Source: CAVPCZ01 sp963702445
GTDB lineage: Bacteria > Bacteroidota > Ignavibacteria > UBA10030 > UBA6906
Length of the DNA stretch: 64,000 nt
Assembly (NCBI GenBank): GCA_963702445.1
Contig: CAVPCZ010000016.1
Location: 434,001 to 498,000 of the forward strand
Direction: 5' to 3'
A model generated the notes under the pieces. The model was not told the DNA's origin and ran no database searches. It saw only the letters and a program-made list of their open reading frames with translations. Shown piece by piece: positions 1 to 10,540 of the stretch. Both the position numbers and the translations under genes were made by a program. Position 1 is the first letter of the stretch. Every line of letters begins with the position of its first letter.

Positions 1-361
1 GGAAATCGAAAAGCCAGGACGACGCGGCCAGACTCACGCCGAACATCAGCAGGGTGACCCCGACGTAGAAGATGACGCCGAGATACACCACGCGGACAGC
101 GTCGTCGTACGCCCGGACTGCGACAAAGCGTGCGATATAGGTGACAAACGAGGTGCTCAGGCCCAGGTCGGCCAGGCCGATATATCCCGTTATGGCCATG
201 ACAATCGTCCAGAGCCCGTATTGTTCCATGCCCAGGTAGTGGACGGCAACCGGCACCAGCAGGAACATATACGCGGCGGACACCACAAACCCCGCGAGAT
301 TGAATACCCCGCTCCGGACGACGGCACTCGAAGAAGAGAGTTGGTCGTGTGTCGTCGTCAC
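1..361 (-). CDS. Oligosaccharide flippase family protein (N-terminal part, cut by window edge)
   Basis: Only the first 120 codons are visible; the gene runs off the left end. I chose the GTG at 361-359 because it shares GTGA with the stop of the upstream glycosyltransferase and has a GGAGG ribosome-binding site a few bases before it. After about ten polar residues there are hydrophobic segments, then a YGLWT motif followed by GLADLGL, a pattern typical of the first membrane helices of Wzx/RfbX-type polysaccharide flippases. The family moves lipid-linked sugar repeat units across the inner membrane, which fits the coupled glycosyltransferase gene. The exact substrate cannot be told from this fragment. 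Confidence 0.72.
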   Translation of the reverse strand, partial: MTTTHDQLSSSSAVVRSGVFNLAGFVVSAAYMFLLVPVAVHYLGMEQYGLWTIVMAITGYIGLADLGLSTSFVTYIARFVAVRAYDDAVRVVYLGVIFYVGVTLLMFGVSLAASSWLFDF

Positions 362-1287
362 CGGACCTCCGCCTTCGGATGGAGCCCCGGGGGAAATGGG
401 GGTGGATCATGCTCCGGCCCTCCCCCGTTTGGAGAGAGAAGGGAGAAGGAGATGCGCGAGCGGGTCACCGCGAGAAGCCGGACGAACAGGATCGGCGTCA
501 GCACCGCCCTGGCCGCCCACCCGTGGTCCGCCTCGAAATAGCGGAGGATATTCCTGTACATTTCCAGCCTGATGGCCGGTGTTGCCTGGTTCGTGCTCGC
601 AGAGCCGTGGTGCACGATCTCGGCATTCCCGAGATACCAGATGGTCCATCCGGCCGCGCGGATCCGCCTGCAGAGATCCACGTCGTTGTACAGGATGGAG
701 TATCGCTCATCAAACAGTCCGGTGGTCTCGATCACGCTCCGCCGGATCATCAGGCAGGTGGCGGCGGGCTGCTCCACCTCCTGCGTCAGGGAAAAATCGA
801 AGTTCCGGTAGGTATAGTCCCGTGCCAGGCGATGGAGGGAGAGATACGTGACGGCCGCGTCGCGCAGGCGGGGGAAGCGGCGGCAGGACAACTGCGGAGT
901 TCCATCGGGATTCAGGAGGCGGCAGCTCACCGCCCCGGCGGAAGGATGCGCATCGAGGTACTCCGCCATTGTTTCCAGGGTCCCCGCGCGCATGAGCGTA
1001 TCGCTTCCCAGGAGGAGAATGAACGTCCCTCCGGCAATCCCGTATCCCTGGTTGTTGGCCCGGGCAAACCCTTCATTGCGCGCGTTGCGCAGCAGCCGGA
1101 CCCCGGGAAACGCCGATGCCACCATTTGCGCGCTGCCGTCCGCCGAAGCGTTGTCCGCGACAATGACCTCCGCAAGGCCCGGCATCACCGACGAACGGAT
1201 CGAGGCCAGCGTCTGTTCCAGATAGGTCCGCGTGTTCCAGCTGGTAATGATGATCGATACGCGGGGCGGGGTGTGCGGAGGGGTCAT
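358..1287 (-). CDS. Glycosyltransferase family 2 protein (rhamnosyltransferase-like)
   Basis: This is an intact 309-residue protein. Its GT-A fold is marked by VSIIITSWNTR near residue 10, the nucleotide-sugar binding VIVADNASADGS at 41-52, a LLGSDT acidic motif near residue 94, and NDVDLCRR near 201, the usual catalytic-acid region of WbbL-like GT2 enzymes. No membrane helix is obvious, so it is probably cytoplasmic or peripheral. Family members add a sugar to a lipid-linked or polysaccharide acceptor. It overlaps the upstream CBS-domain transporter by ATGA and the downstream flippase by GTGA, so it is translationally coupled in a cell-envelope polysaccharide segment. Donor and acceptor are not predictable. 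Confidence 0.85.
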   Translation of the reverse strand: MTPPHTPPRVSIIITSWNTRTYLEQTLASIRSSVMPGLAEVIVADNASADGSAQMVASAFPGVRLLRNARNEGFARANNQGYGIAGGTFILLLGSDTLMRAGTLETMAEYLDAHPSAGAVSCRLLNPDGTPQLSCRRFPRLRDAAVTYLSLHRLARDYTYRNFDFSLTQEVEQPAATCLMIRRSVIETTGLFDERYSILYNDVDLCRRIRAAGWTIWYLGNAEIVHHGSASTNQATPAIRLEMYRNILRYFEADHGWAARAVLTPILFVRLLAVTRSRISFSLLSPNGGGPEHDPPPFPPGLHPKAEVR

Positions 1288-2615
1288 GGGCGCGGGCGCT
1301 GCTTGACACGCACCATGCGTATGCGGCGCTGGCTTTTCCGGACAATGGTGAGCGTCAGATGCCTGTAGGGAATCTCCTCGTTGAGTTCCGGGATGCGTCC
1401 CGTGACCTTGTGCAGAAACCCGCCGAGCGTGTCGAAACCCTCGCTGTCGGGGATGTCACAACCGAACCGCTCGTTGAAATCGCCCACCGAAAGCCGCGCA
1501 TTCACCAGGTAGGTGCCGTCGGCGGACTGTTCGATGTCCTTCAGTTCTTCGTCGTATTCGTCATGGATCTCCCCGACGATTTCCTCGAGGATGTCCTCCA
1601 TGGTGACGATGCCCTCCACACCCCCGAATTCGTCGATCACCACGGCCATGTGGATCTGGCGGCGCTGGAGTTCCTGCAGGAGCTGGCTGATCTTGACGGT
1701 TTCCGGGATGAAATACGGGGGCCGCAGGACATCCTGCAGGATGATGACATTCTGATACTGGAGGAGGCCGAGAAGGTCTTTGGTATACACGATGCCGATG
1801 ATGTGATCGATCGTGTCCCGGTAGACCGGCATCCGCGAGTATCCCTCTTCGAGCACGACCTTCACGATGGTTTCCCGCGGCATATCGATGTTGAGTGCCA
1901 CGATATCGGGACGCGGCACCATGACTTCCTTCGCGGTCGTGTCGGTGAACTCAAAGATGCTCTTGATCAGCCGGTGTTCGGTTTTGTCGATGACACCCGA
2001 CCTTGGTTCCTTCCTCGAGCATCAGCTTGAATTCCTCTTCGGAGATACGCGACTCCGTGAAGGTGGTGCTGTCCTTGAAGGGTTTGAGGACGAGGTTGCT
2101 GGCAAAGCCGAGAAAGTGGGCGGGGATAGTAGAAGAGCGTGGCAAAGAAGCGCATCGATCCCGCGATGCTCAGGGCGACGGTCTCCGCGGAGCGCAGGGC
2201 GAGGGATTTCGGAACCAGTTCGCCGAACACCACCACCATCGACCCGATGGTGCAGCACCATGACGGCGAGGGAAATCCAGTGGCTCGCTTCGCTGATCCA
2301 GGGAGTGTTGCTGGCCGCGAGGGCGGGGGAAAGGACCTGGAGGCCGATGATGCCTCCCAGCCCCGCGGCGAGGATGAGCGAGAAGATGATGCCGACGTGA
2401 ACCGTGGCGAGAAAATGTTCGGGGTCGTTCTGGAACGCCAGAACGATCGCCGCCCTGCGGTCCCCTTCGTCCGCCAGTTCTTTCATCCGGCTTTTGCGCG
2501 TGGAAAGCACCGCCACCTCGGCGGCCGAGAAGAAGCCCACGAGCAGGATCAGACAGAGGACACCGAATACCTCGAGCCAGAAAGTTTCCATAAGCGGTGG
2601 TGATGGGTTTAGCAT
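1284..2615 (-). CDS. CNNM/CorC-HlyC family transporter with DUF21 and CBS domains (frameshifted)
   Basis: The N-terminal third is a DUF21 membrane domain: hydrophobic helices, the FFSAAEVAVLSTRKSR segment, then GELVPKSLA. The middle holds a CBS pair (KEVMVPRPDIVAL and VVIDEFGGVEGIVTMEDILEEIVGEI), and the C-terminus is a CorC_HlyC domain. The family is associated with magnesium/cobalt efflux at the inner membrane. Three one-base frameshifts near 2250, 2125 and 1990 break a protein that otherwise reads continuously to about 443 residues, a normal family length. The start at 2615 lies 15 bases after nuoI. The indels are probably sequencing errors, because motifs on both sides of each break are conserved. 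Confidence 0.8.
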
Positions 2616-2630
2616 CGCCGGGAGGCGTGC

Positions 2631-3144
2631 CTACCGCGCCCTCCGAAGAAACTCGAGCCGGGTCTGCAGGCGGTCGGTGGACATGAGCAACCGGTCCTTG
2701 CCGAAGATCGCGTCTCCGGTTTTCAGGAAGACCAGTTCATATTCGTCGCTCATGATGATCGCCTCTTCCGGGCAGGCCTCTTCGCAAAATCCGCAGAAGA
2801 TGCAGCGGAGCATATTGATTTCGAATTTCACCGGGTACCGTTCCTTGGCAAGGTCGGTCTCGGCAGCCTGGACTTCGATCGCCAGGGCCGGACACACGCG
2901 CGCGCACAATCCGCACGCCACGCAGCGTTCGACGCCTTCCTCCTCCACAAGCACGGGACGGCCGCGGAAGGACGCGGGCGGGTTCCAGCGCTCTTCGGGA
3001 TACTGCCGCGTGAACTTGGGCCGGAACATCTGCTTCAGCGTCAACGCCAGTCCCTTCACAATTTCGGGAATGTACGTCCGCTGGAGCAGTGTCAGGTCCT
3101 TGCTGCCGGATTTGCCGGGTGATCTGTCCGTTGGTCTTTGACAT
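2631..3144 (-). CDS. nuoI: NADH-quinone oxidoreductase subunit I
   Basis: NuoI carries clusters N6a and N6b and passes electrons towards quinone in complex I. Two 4Fe-4S motifs are visible: CVACGLCARVCP and, 30-odd residues on, CIFCGFCEEACP. An ATG at 3144 begins MSKTNGQIT, and a frameshift near 3103 moves the reading into KDLTLLQRTYIPEIVKGLA, giving about 171 residues, as expected for the family. An internal ATG at 3059 gives an uninterrupted 142-residue reading, but it would lose the conserved N-terminal helix. It follows nuoH by 47 bases in the G-H-I block and is followed by the CBS-domain transporter. Confidence 0.93.
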
Positions 3145-3191
3145 GCGTTGGTTCTCTCCGTTGACGTCCGGGAACGCCGCTCGTTCCGTTC

Positions 3192-4215
3192 CTACTTCCC
3201 GAACAACCAGATGCCCGCCCCGGTGACCACCACGTTCACCAGGGCCAGCGGGAGCATGACTTTCCATCCGAGGTTCATCAGCTGATCGTAGCGAAAGCGC
3301 GGGATGGTCCAGCGGATCCACATGTAGAAGAAGAGCACCGCCGCCACTTTCACCACAAACGCCAGCACCTGGAGAAGGCTCACCCAGAGGGCCGGCAGGC
3401 CGAAGGTCTCCAGATAGGGAAACTGCCATCCGCCGAGGAACAGGGTCACCACGACCGCAGCCGAGGTGATCATGTTCGCGTACTCCGCGAGGAAAAACGT
3501 GCCGAATTTCATGCCGCTGTATTCGGTATGATAGCCTCCCACAAGTTCCGGTTCCGCTTCCGGAAGATCGAACGGCAGCCGGTTGGTTTCCGCGAAGGAG
3601 GCCACCAGAAACGTGATGAATCCGATCGGTGTCAGGAGCATGTTCCAGTGCCAGCCCGGATTGCAGTTTCACGATGGCATCCAGCTCCACGGTGCCCGCG
3701 ATCATGATCACGCCGACGACCGACAGCCCCATCGAGAGTTCATAGCTGATCAGCTGCGCGGAGGAGCGGAGGCCGCCGAGCAGCGAGTACTTGTTGTTCG
3801 ATGCCCAGCCGCTCAGCGTGATCCCGTAGACGCCGAGCGAGGTCATGGCAAGAATATAGAGCACGCCGATGTTGACATCCGCGATCATCAGCTTGATTTC
3901 CCGGCCGAAGAGCGTGATGGTATCACCGAAGGGGACCACCGCGAACGTGCTCAGCGCGACCATGATGGAGATGATCGGGGCAAGGGAATGCAGGAACGGA
4001 TTTGCCCTGGCCGGGACGATGTCTTCCTTGATGAACAGCTTCAGCACGTCCGCCGGCGCCTGCAGGAGCCCCCAGGGTCCGACGCGGTTCGGTCCGATGC
4101 GGTTTTGAATGGCCGCGCTGATTTTCCGTTCCGCATAGACCAGGTTCGCCACCGTGGTGAAGATGATCAGCAGGACCAGGACGATCTTGATCAGCGCGAT
4201 GAGGAGGAATTCCAT
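3192..4215 (-). CDS. nuoH: NADH-quinone oxidoreductase subunit H
   Basis: NuoH is the membrane subunit that helps form the quinone site of complex I. Reading from the ATG at 4215, the sequence shows the hallmark AERKISAAIQNRIGPNRVGP near residue 30, then LLKLF-like helices and, after the break, FAETNRLPFDLPEAEPELV, the most conserved NuoH loop. A single-base frameshift near 3650 separates residues 1-185 from 188-341; the corrected junction reads SGLHWNMLLTPIGF. Corrected length of about 341 residues matches the family. The start overlaps the predicted end of nuoG. Confidence 0.94.
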
Positions 4216-5941
4216 TGCCGCTCTTCCTTCAGAATCGGGTGGCAGATTACGTGCGTGCCGGCTGCCGTCCGCGAAACCCGGACGGGCAATCCGCGCGAGC
4301 CGATTTTCCGGTAGGTCATGCCCTTGAAGGCCTCGACCGTTGCCGCCAGCTCGTTGAAGACATCTTCCGCGGTGTTGTACTTGTACTTCACCCCCATGAG
4401 CGATGCGACGCCGGCGATCGATCCGCCACGCCGGACGCGCGTCGCGTTTTCCGCTCCGTCCCCAGCGGTCGAACGATGTCCCGAATTTGTCGAGACGGCT
4501 CATGGCAAACCCGTCGAGTGAACGATCGTGCTCCAGCGTGGCGACCGCCGGGCGGATACGCTGCACGCGGCCCTGGAAATTGGTGAATGTCCCGTTTCGT
4601 TCCGCATACGTGGACCAGGGCAGCACGACGTCCGCGAGCGCGCGTCGTTTCGTTCTCGTTGGAGGCAAGGACAACGAGAAAATCGAGCCTGCCCGAGAGC
4701 CGCCGCGACGTCCGGGTCCGCGGCAATGTTGTCGTGCAGCACAAAGAGCGCTTTGATGTCGCCGGCGTGGATCTTCTGCGAGGATGCCCGCGAAGGCGGC
4801 GCGGGCACTCCCCTCGCCGAACCCCATTTCCAGCACGCCGCGCGCGTTCGGGCGTCTTGTCGGCCCGCAGCAGGAATATCATCCTGATCCCCCTCCACGA
4901 CATGCGGAAGGACAAGCGAGATGACGTGTGTTCCGAGCACGTCGCGCGCGAATTTCAGCAGGAGGTAGTTGTCTTCATTGGTCGCGAACGCCGAACCGAG
5001 GACCGCCACCTCCCCCTTCCGGTACACCCGGAACTCCGAGGCCGCCCGCGCAATCGCCTCGTCCCAGCCGATTTCGACAAACTCCCCGTCCTTCTTCATC
5101 AGCGGGGTCTTGATCCGCGTATCCGCATTCACGCGCCGGGAGGTTTCGAGACGGCCGCGGTCGCACATCCAGTACTCGTTCACGTCAGGATTGTAGCGCG
5201 GCGTCTGCCGGAGAATTTCGTTGTTGCGGACCCATGTGTACATGTTGCACCCGCGCGCACAACCCGGACAGATCGTCTCGGTGGCGGACATCTCCCATAC
5301 CCGTGCTTTGAACCGGAACTCCCGGCTGGTGAGCGCGCCGACCGGACAGATGTCAATGGTGTTCATCGCATACGGATTGTCCAGCTGCTCGCCCGGGAAT
5401 GTGGTCAATTCCACCCGGTCGCCCCGCTGGATGAAGGTGAGCTGCGGCTGTCTGCGCCATCTCGTCGCAGAACCTGATGCAGCGCGAACACATGATGCAC
5501 CGTTCGGTATCCAGCATGACATTCGGGCCCGAGGGCGACGCGCTTCGGCTTGTGGACCTTGTCTTCGTCAAACCGGCTGTGGCCCGTGCTGTGCTGCGTA
5601 CGCATAGTCCTGGAGCTTGCATTCCCCGGCCTCGTCGCAGATGGGGCAGTCCAGCGGATGGTTGATCAGCAGAAACTCCATCACCGCTTCGCGCGCGTTG
5701 ATGCACCTTCGGGGTTCTTCGTGTGGACCACCATGCCATCCATCACCTTGGTGGCACAGGCAATCACGAGCTTGGGCAGCTTCTCCACCTCGACAAGGCA
5801 CATGCGGCAGTTGCCCGAGACGGACAGTTTCGGGTGCCAGCAGAAATGCGGTATTTCAATCCCGTTGTCGCGCGCCGCTTCGATGATCGTGCGGCCGTCC
5901 GCAACCTCGAATGCCTGTCCGTCGATGGTGATCTTCGCCAT
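4191..5941 (-). CDS. nuoG: NADH-quinone oxidoreductase subunit G (heavily frameshifted)
   Basis: NuoG is the large iron-sulfur subunit of the complex I peripheral arm. It starts MAKITIDGQAFEVADG, with 2Fe-2S ligands C34, C45, C48 and C62. Next comes a 4Fe-4S motif CIMCSRCIRFCDE, then NTIDICPVGAL and a molybdopterin-oxidoreductase-like segment ETICPGCARGCNMYTW. Later pieces (DVVLPWSTYAERNGTFTNFQGRVQR) are typical of the NuoG C-terminal half. At least seven one-base shifts between 5730 and 4390 scatter these motifs over three frames. The stop at 4191 is the end of the last recognisable frame and overlaps nuoH by 25 bases, so the exact C-terminus is uncertain. The start lies one base after the aminotransferase stop. 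Confidence 0.88.
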
Positions 5942-5942
5942 G

Positions 5943-7378
5943 TCACGCTTCTTGCAGTGTTCGAGTGTACTGCTCGTGAAACATCTTCAGCTTCTTCACA
6001 AGATCTTCAATCTCCTCCTGGGGCGGAAGAAAGGTTGTGCGAAAATGGAGGGTTCCCGCGACGCTGGCCGAATCCGGAGCCGGGGACGACGCAAATGCCC
6101 GTCTGCTCGAGCAGCGCCATGCAATACGCCTCATCCCGCCGGGCTTCATACACTTCCGGTCCTCCGGCGTCAGGAGCGGCAGATCCACGCCCTGCTCCGG
6201 CGGGAGCTCGAATCGGACAAACGCGTACATCGCCCCCTGCGGCATATCCAGCGACATGCCCGGGATGCCGTTCACTCCTTCCCCCAGAATCTCCGCCTTC
6301 CGTTTCAGTGCCGACGAGGATGGCGTCCCGCTCCCGGGCGTACGACGGCATAACTCTCGTCTCCCGGTTCCGGCGGAGCCACCATGAAGTATGTCGCAAA
6401 CTGACCGCTGACATTCGCGCACAGGCTGATCGACTGCAGTTTGATGAACTGCGCGCATCACCTCTTCCGGGACATTCCGGATCTCCAGATACCCGCCCCG
6501 GTGTCCGCATTCGCCCAGGAAACCCTTTGGAAACCGAGTGGAGGCTGAACAGCGTCGTGTCCCGTTCCCCGCATCTCTTCCATCACCCGGGCAAACGAGT
6601 GGAAAGCGACCGAGCCGGTCGTAGACATTCTCCTGATACACTTCGTCCGCAATGATGGCCAGGCGGTGTTCCCGGGCAAAGCGGATAATCATTTCGATAT
6701 TGTCGCGGGAGAGCACGGAACCGGTGGGATTGCCCGGGTTGATGACAACAATCGCCACGGGTTTCGTGCCAGCCCGCTCGGCCTTTTCCACGCTCGCGGC
6801 GAGGACGGGCTTGTCCAGCTGCCAGCCGTTCTCCTCATCGAGATAGTAACCGATTTGCCTGCCCCCGTAGAGGGCAAGCGTCGCACTGTACAGGGGATAC
6901 TGCGGGATGGGTATCAGCACGCCGTCGTGAGAAGAGCGGAGCAGCGCCATGAGGACCGCCTGGGCCCCCTTGCTCGCACCGTCGGTCAGGATGATGTGAT
7001 CCCTGTCCGCGGGGATCCCGTCGCGCCTGGTAATGAAGTCCGCCACCGCCTGCCGGATAAACGGGATTCCCGGACTCTGCGAGTACGCTCCCGTCCCGTG
7101 GGGGTGCCGCTCGAGAACCTTGCGCACCCGGTCGACGATATCCCGCGGATAGAGCTCCAGCACCGGCGGGGAATCCAGCAGTTCGGGATTTTCCAGGAGG
7201 CTCAGCGCCTGGCGGAGAAACTCAGGGGCCGCTGCTTCAGCGCCTGCGGATTGCCGATATTGCAGTAGATGACCTTCTTCCCCTCGGCCTCCAGCTCCTG
7301 CGCCCTCTGCACGATCGGTCCGCGCACGGCATATTGGGCCTGCAGCAGCTTTGGATTCAGATCTTCAAGGGTTATCAT
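5943..7378 (-). CDS. Alanine-type aminotransferase (class I/II, eukaryote-like ALT subfamily; frameshifted)
   Basis: The ATG at 7378 gives MITLEDLNPKLLQAQYAVRG and then VIYCNIGNPQALKQRPLSF, a signature of glutamate-pyruvate transaminases of the ALT1/GPT type. The long frame from 7163 contains HGTGAYSQSPGIPFIRQAV, VINPGNPTGSVLSR and ADEVYQENVY. The PLP lysine motif SVSKGF is present near 6526 but in a shifted frame, followed by GECGHRGGYLEI. At least five single-base shifts occur. Corrected length is about 478 residues, close to eukaryotic ALT. The reaction would be alanine plus 2-oxoglutarate to pyruvate plus glutamate, in the cytoplasm with PLP. It sits 6 bases after the M16 peptidase and one base before nuoG. 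Confidence 0.85.
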
Positions 7379-7384
7379 ATCGGA

Positions 7385-8671
7385 TCAGGCCGGACGGATG
7401 ACCACCGAGGTGAAATGATCTTCGTTGAAGAGGTCCTTTGCCACCGCCATGATATGCTCGGGCGTAACGGCATCGACCCTTCTGAGGATGGTATCAAGCG
7501 AAACGTAGGTTTCCACGGAAAGCTCGGCGCTGCCGAGGCGGATCATCCGGCCGGACATGTTCTCCAGGCCGAGCATCATGGTTCCTTTGATCTGTGCTTT
7601 CGTGCGCTTCAGCTCGGTGGCCGGAACCGGGCGGGTCTTGAGCTTGTGCAGCTCGTGGAAGACGAGCTCCATGGCCGATTGAATGTTTTTCCGGTCCGTG
7701 CCCAGGTAGGTGCCGAAAACACCGGTGTCGCTCAGGAGATTGACGAAGGAGTAGACGGTGTAGGCCATCCCGTGTTTTTCGCGGATCGTCTGGTACAATC
7801 GAGAACTCATCCCTTCGCCCGAGCAACGCATTCGCCACCATCAGGGGGTACCGGTCGCGATGCTTGATGCTGTACCCCACCGTGCCCATGCAAATGTGCG
7901 CCTGATTGATCGGCCGGGTATATTCGGTTTTCGACGCGCCCTCGAGCGTTTGGGGACCCGGGGGGCGGTAGCCGGTGGCCGGATCGGTCTTCAGCACGGC
8001 CGAAATACTTCTTCACGAGACGCACAAGCTGGTCGTGGTTCACATTCCCCGCCGCGGCCACCACGATGCGCCCGGGAAGAAAATGCTCCGTGATATGGGC
8101 CCGGAGATCCTCACGGCGGAACTGGCGGACATTCTCTTCCGTGCCGATGATCGGGAATCCCAGGGAATGCTCGGGGAAAAGAGACCGTCTCAAAGTAGTC
8201 GTGTATGATGTCTTCGGGATCATCCTCGGCGTTCTTCAGCTCTTCGATCACCACCTGCTTTTCCTTCTCCATCTCCTGCCGCCCGAACGTGGCGTTGAGC
8301 ACGAGATCTGCGAGCACATCCATCGCCTCGCCGACGTAGGTATCCAGCACCCGCGCATAGAAGCAGGTTTGCTCTTTTGTGGTGAAGGCATTGAGATATC
8401 CGCCGAGCGACTCCAGGCTCTGGGCGATTTCCCGGACATTGCGGTTCCGGGTTCCCTTGAACACCATATGCTCGAGAAAGTGGCTGATGCCGTTTTGCGA
8501 GGGACCTTCGTCCCGCGAGCCGACATTGGCCCATACACCCAGGGAAACCGAACGGACATGGGCGATGGTTTCGCTTACCACCCGGATGCCGTTATCCAGC
8601 ATGGTTTTGCGATACAGGGCGTTTTCTACCTGACGGTGGGGCGAGGAAGACGAGCGACTTACACGTTGCAT
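7385..8671 (-). CDS. M16 family zinc peptidase (frameshifted)
   Basis: The N-terminal M16 domain carries the inverted zinc motif HFLEHMVFKG near residue 65 and the downstream acidic helix VIEELKNAEDDPEDIIHDYFE-like segment that supplies the third ligand. The C-terminal M16C domain contains GMSSRLYQTIREKHGMAY, the arginine-tyrosine region that binds substrate in this family. Three frameshifts (near 8190, 7970 and 7815) split it; corrected length is about 428 residues, normal for the single-chain processing-peptidase class. No signal peptide is seen, so a cytoplasmic location is likely. It is the first gene of a run of closely spaced genes that continues into nuoGHI. Confidence 0.85.
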
Positions 8672-8815
8672 GGCAAAATATATCCATTTTGGCCGCTAGA
8701 GTCAAGGTAAGCGGGCAGGACGAGAGCAGTTGGTGGAGAGAGCCTCAGACCCTGAGCGACTGCACCACAGGAGTGCTCACCGTGAGGCTCACAAAGACTG
8801 GCGGGAGGGATGTCG

Positions 8816-10413
8816 CTATTGGAGGATGGTGTCCTGCAGGAAACCGGCGTCATCACGATCCCGGTAATCCGTGGTGACGTGCAGCCCGCGGCTCTCTTTC
8901 CGGAGCATCGCGCAGCGGATGACGAGCGTCGCACAGAGTGCGAGATTTCGCAGTTCCAGGAGTCCTTCGTTGACCCTGGTACGCTTGTAGAAATCCTCCA
9001 CTTCGGCACGCAGAAGCTCCATGCGCCGCTGCGCCCGGCCCAGCCGGAGGTCGGACCTCACGATGCCCACATAGTCCCACATGATCTGCTGAATTTCCCG
9101 CCGGTTGTGGGCCACCAGGATCCACTCCTCGCTGTTGATCGTCCCGCTGTCATCCCACGGATTGACATCGGGCACCGGCAGCTTCTGTCCGCCGGAATAC
9201 GCGGCGGAGGATCGCAGGGCCCTGTCGGAAAACACGAGCGCTTCAAGGAGGGAATTGCTGGCAAGTCGGTTGGCTCCGTGCACTCCGGTCATGCTCACCT
9301 CGCCTGCCGCATACAACCCGTGGATGTTCGTCCTGCCGTCCAGGTCGGTCACCACTCCCCCGCAGGAATAGTGGGCGGCGGGAACCACGGGGATGGGCTC
9401 CCGCGTGATGTCCAGTTTGAACCGGCCCAGGCACGTCTCGTAGATGTGGGGAAAGTGCTCCCGCACCTGATCGGGGGGGAGATGACGGAGGTCCAGGAGG
9501 ACGTATCGTCCCCCCGTTTCTTGAGTTCGGTGTCGATCGCATAGGCCACGATGTCCCGCGGGGCCAGTTCCTTCCGTGGATCGTACAGATGCATGAATTC
9601 ATCGCCGTTCCGCGCCCGGAGAATCGCTCCGAACCCGCGGACAGCTTCGGAGATGAGGAATGAAGGACTTCCTGAATTGAAGAGCGTCGTCGGGTGGAAC
9701 TGAATGAACTCCATGTTGGCGATTTTCGCTCCCGCCCGGCATGCCATGGCCACGCCATCCCCGGTGGCGATCACCGGGTTTGTCGTGTGGAGATAGATCT
9801 GCCCGAGGCCCCCCGTCGCCAGCAGGACGACGTGTGCGAGAAACGTGTCCACCCGCTTGCCGATGCTGTCCAGAACATACGCCCCCCAGCAGTGAATACC
9901 GTCTTTTGCGGGCGGCCGTTGCGGGTTCAGATGGTGTTCGGTGATGAGTTCGATGGCGACGTGATCTTCGTACACCGTGATTGCCGGCGATTCGGAGACC
10001 GCCTGCAGAAGGGCGCGCTCGATCTCCCTGCCGGTAAAATCGCGTGCATGAACGATCCGGTTGGTCGAATGCCCCCCTTCGCGTCCCAGGTCCAGATGCC
10101 CTTCGCGATTGGTGAAGCGCGCCCCGATCTCGATCAGTTCGCGAATCCGGTCGGGCCCTTCGCGCACCATCATCTCCACGGCGTCGCGATGGCACAGTCC
10201 GACCCCCGTGCCGAGCGTGTCGCGCACGTGCAGGTCGAAGGAGTCGACGGTGGACATCACCGCCGCCACTCCCCCCTGTGCATAGTTGGTGTTGGATTCC
10301 GCCCGTTCTTTCTTTGTCACCAGTGCGACCGTGCCGTAGCGCGAGGCTTTGAGGGCGTACGAGAGTCCCGCGATGCCGGTGCCGATGACGAGGAAATCAA
10401 CCCTGTGGGTCAT
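8816..10413 (-). CDS. nadB: L-aspartate oxidase
   Basis: NadB oxidises L-aspartate to iminoaspartate using FAD, the first step of de novo NAD synthesis; nadA in this window does the second. The N-terminus has a Rossmann FAD motif (GTGIAGLSYALKAS, residues 12-25), then SNTNYAQGGVAAV and REGGHSTNRIVHARDFTG, which are diagnostic for NadB against succinate dehydrogenase. The C-terminal half has AAHYSCGGV, GLYAAGEVSMTGVHGANRLASNSLLE and the helical tail. One frameshift near 9475 breaks the gene between the two halves. Corrected length is about 532 residues, standard for the family. It is separated from the M16 gene by about 145 bases. Confidence 0.95.
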
Positions 10414-10446
10414 GTCCGTTGTTCCCCTGCGGTCGTGAAGGGCAAT

Positions 10447-10508
10447 GAAAAAACCGCCAGTGCGCCAGAAAGAACCCGATTCCTTTCTCTGTGCCGCATT
10501 GGCGGTTT
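10447..10508 (-). terminator. Rho-independent terminator downstream of the outer-membrane protein gene
   Basis: On the minus strand the arms AAACCGCCA and TGGCGGTTT (10500-10508 with 10451-10459) flank a second smaller helix, AGAAAG pairing with CTTTCT. The 3' arm runs into six U at 10448-10453. It lies about 30 bases after the stop of the barrel gene at 10541 and just before nadB, so it separates the two transcripts. Confidence 0.8.
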
Positions 10509-10540
10509 ACAAACAGGCTGAACATCCGTTCAGCAAACAA

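Noticed and set aside
2737..4836. 699-codon minus-strand reading frame spanning nuoG, nuoH and nuoI
   Set aside because: It joins pieces of three complex I genes through frameshifts; only the middle third matches NuoH, and the internal NuoH start and stop positions are clear.
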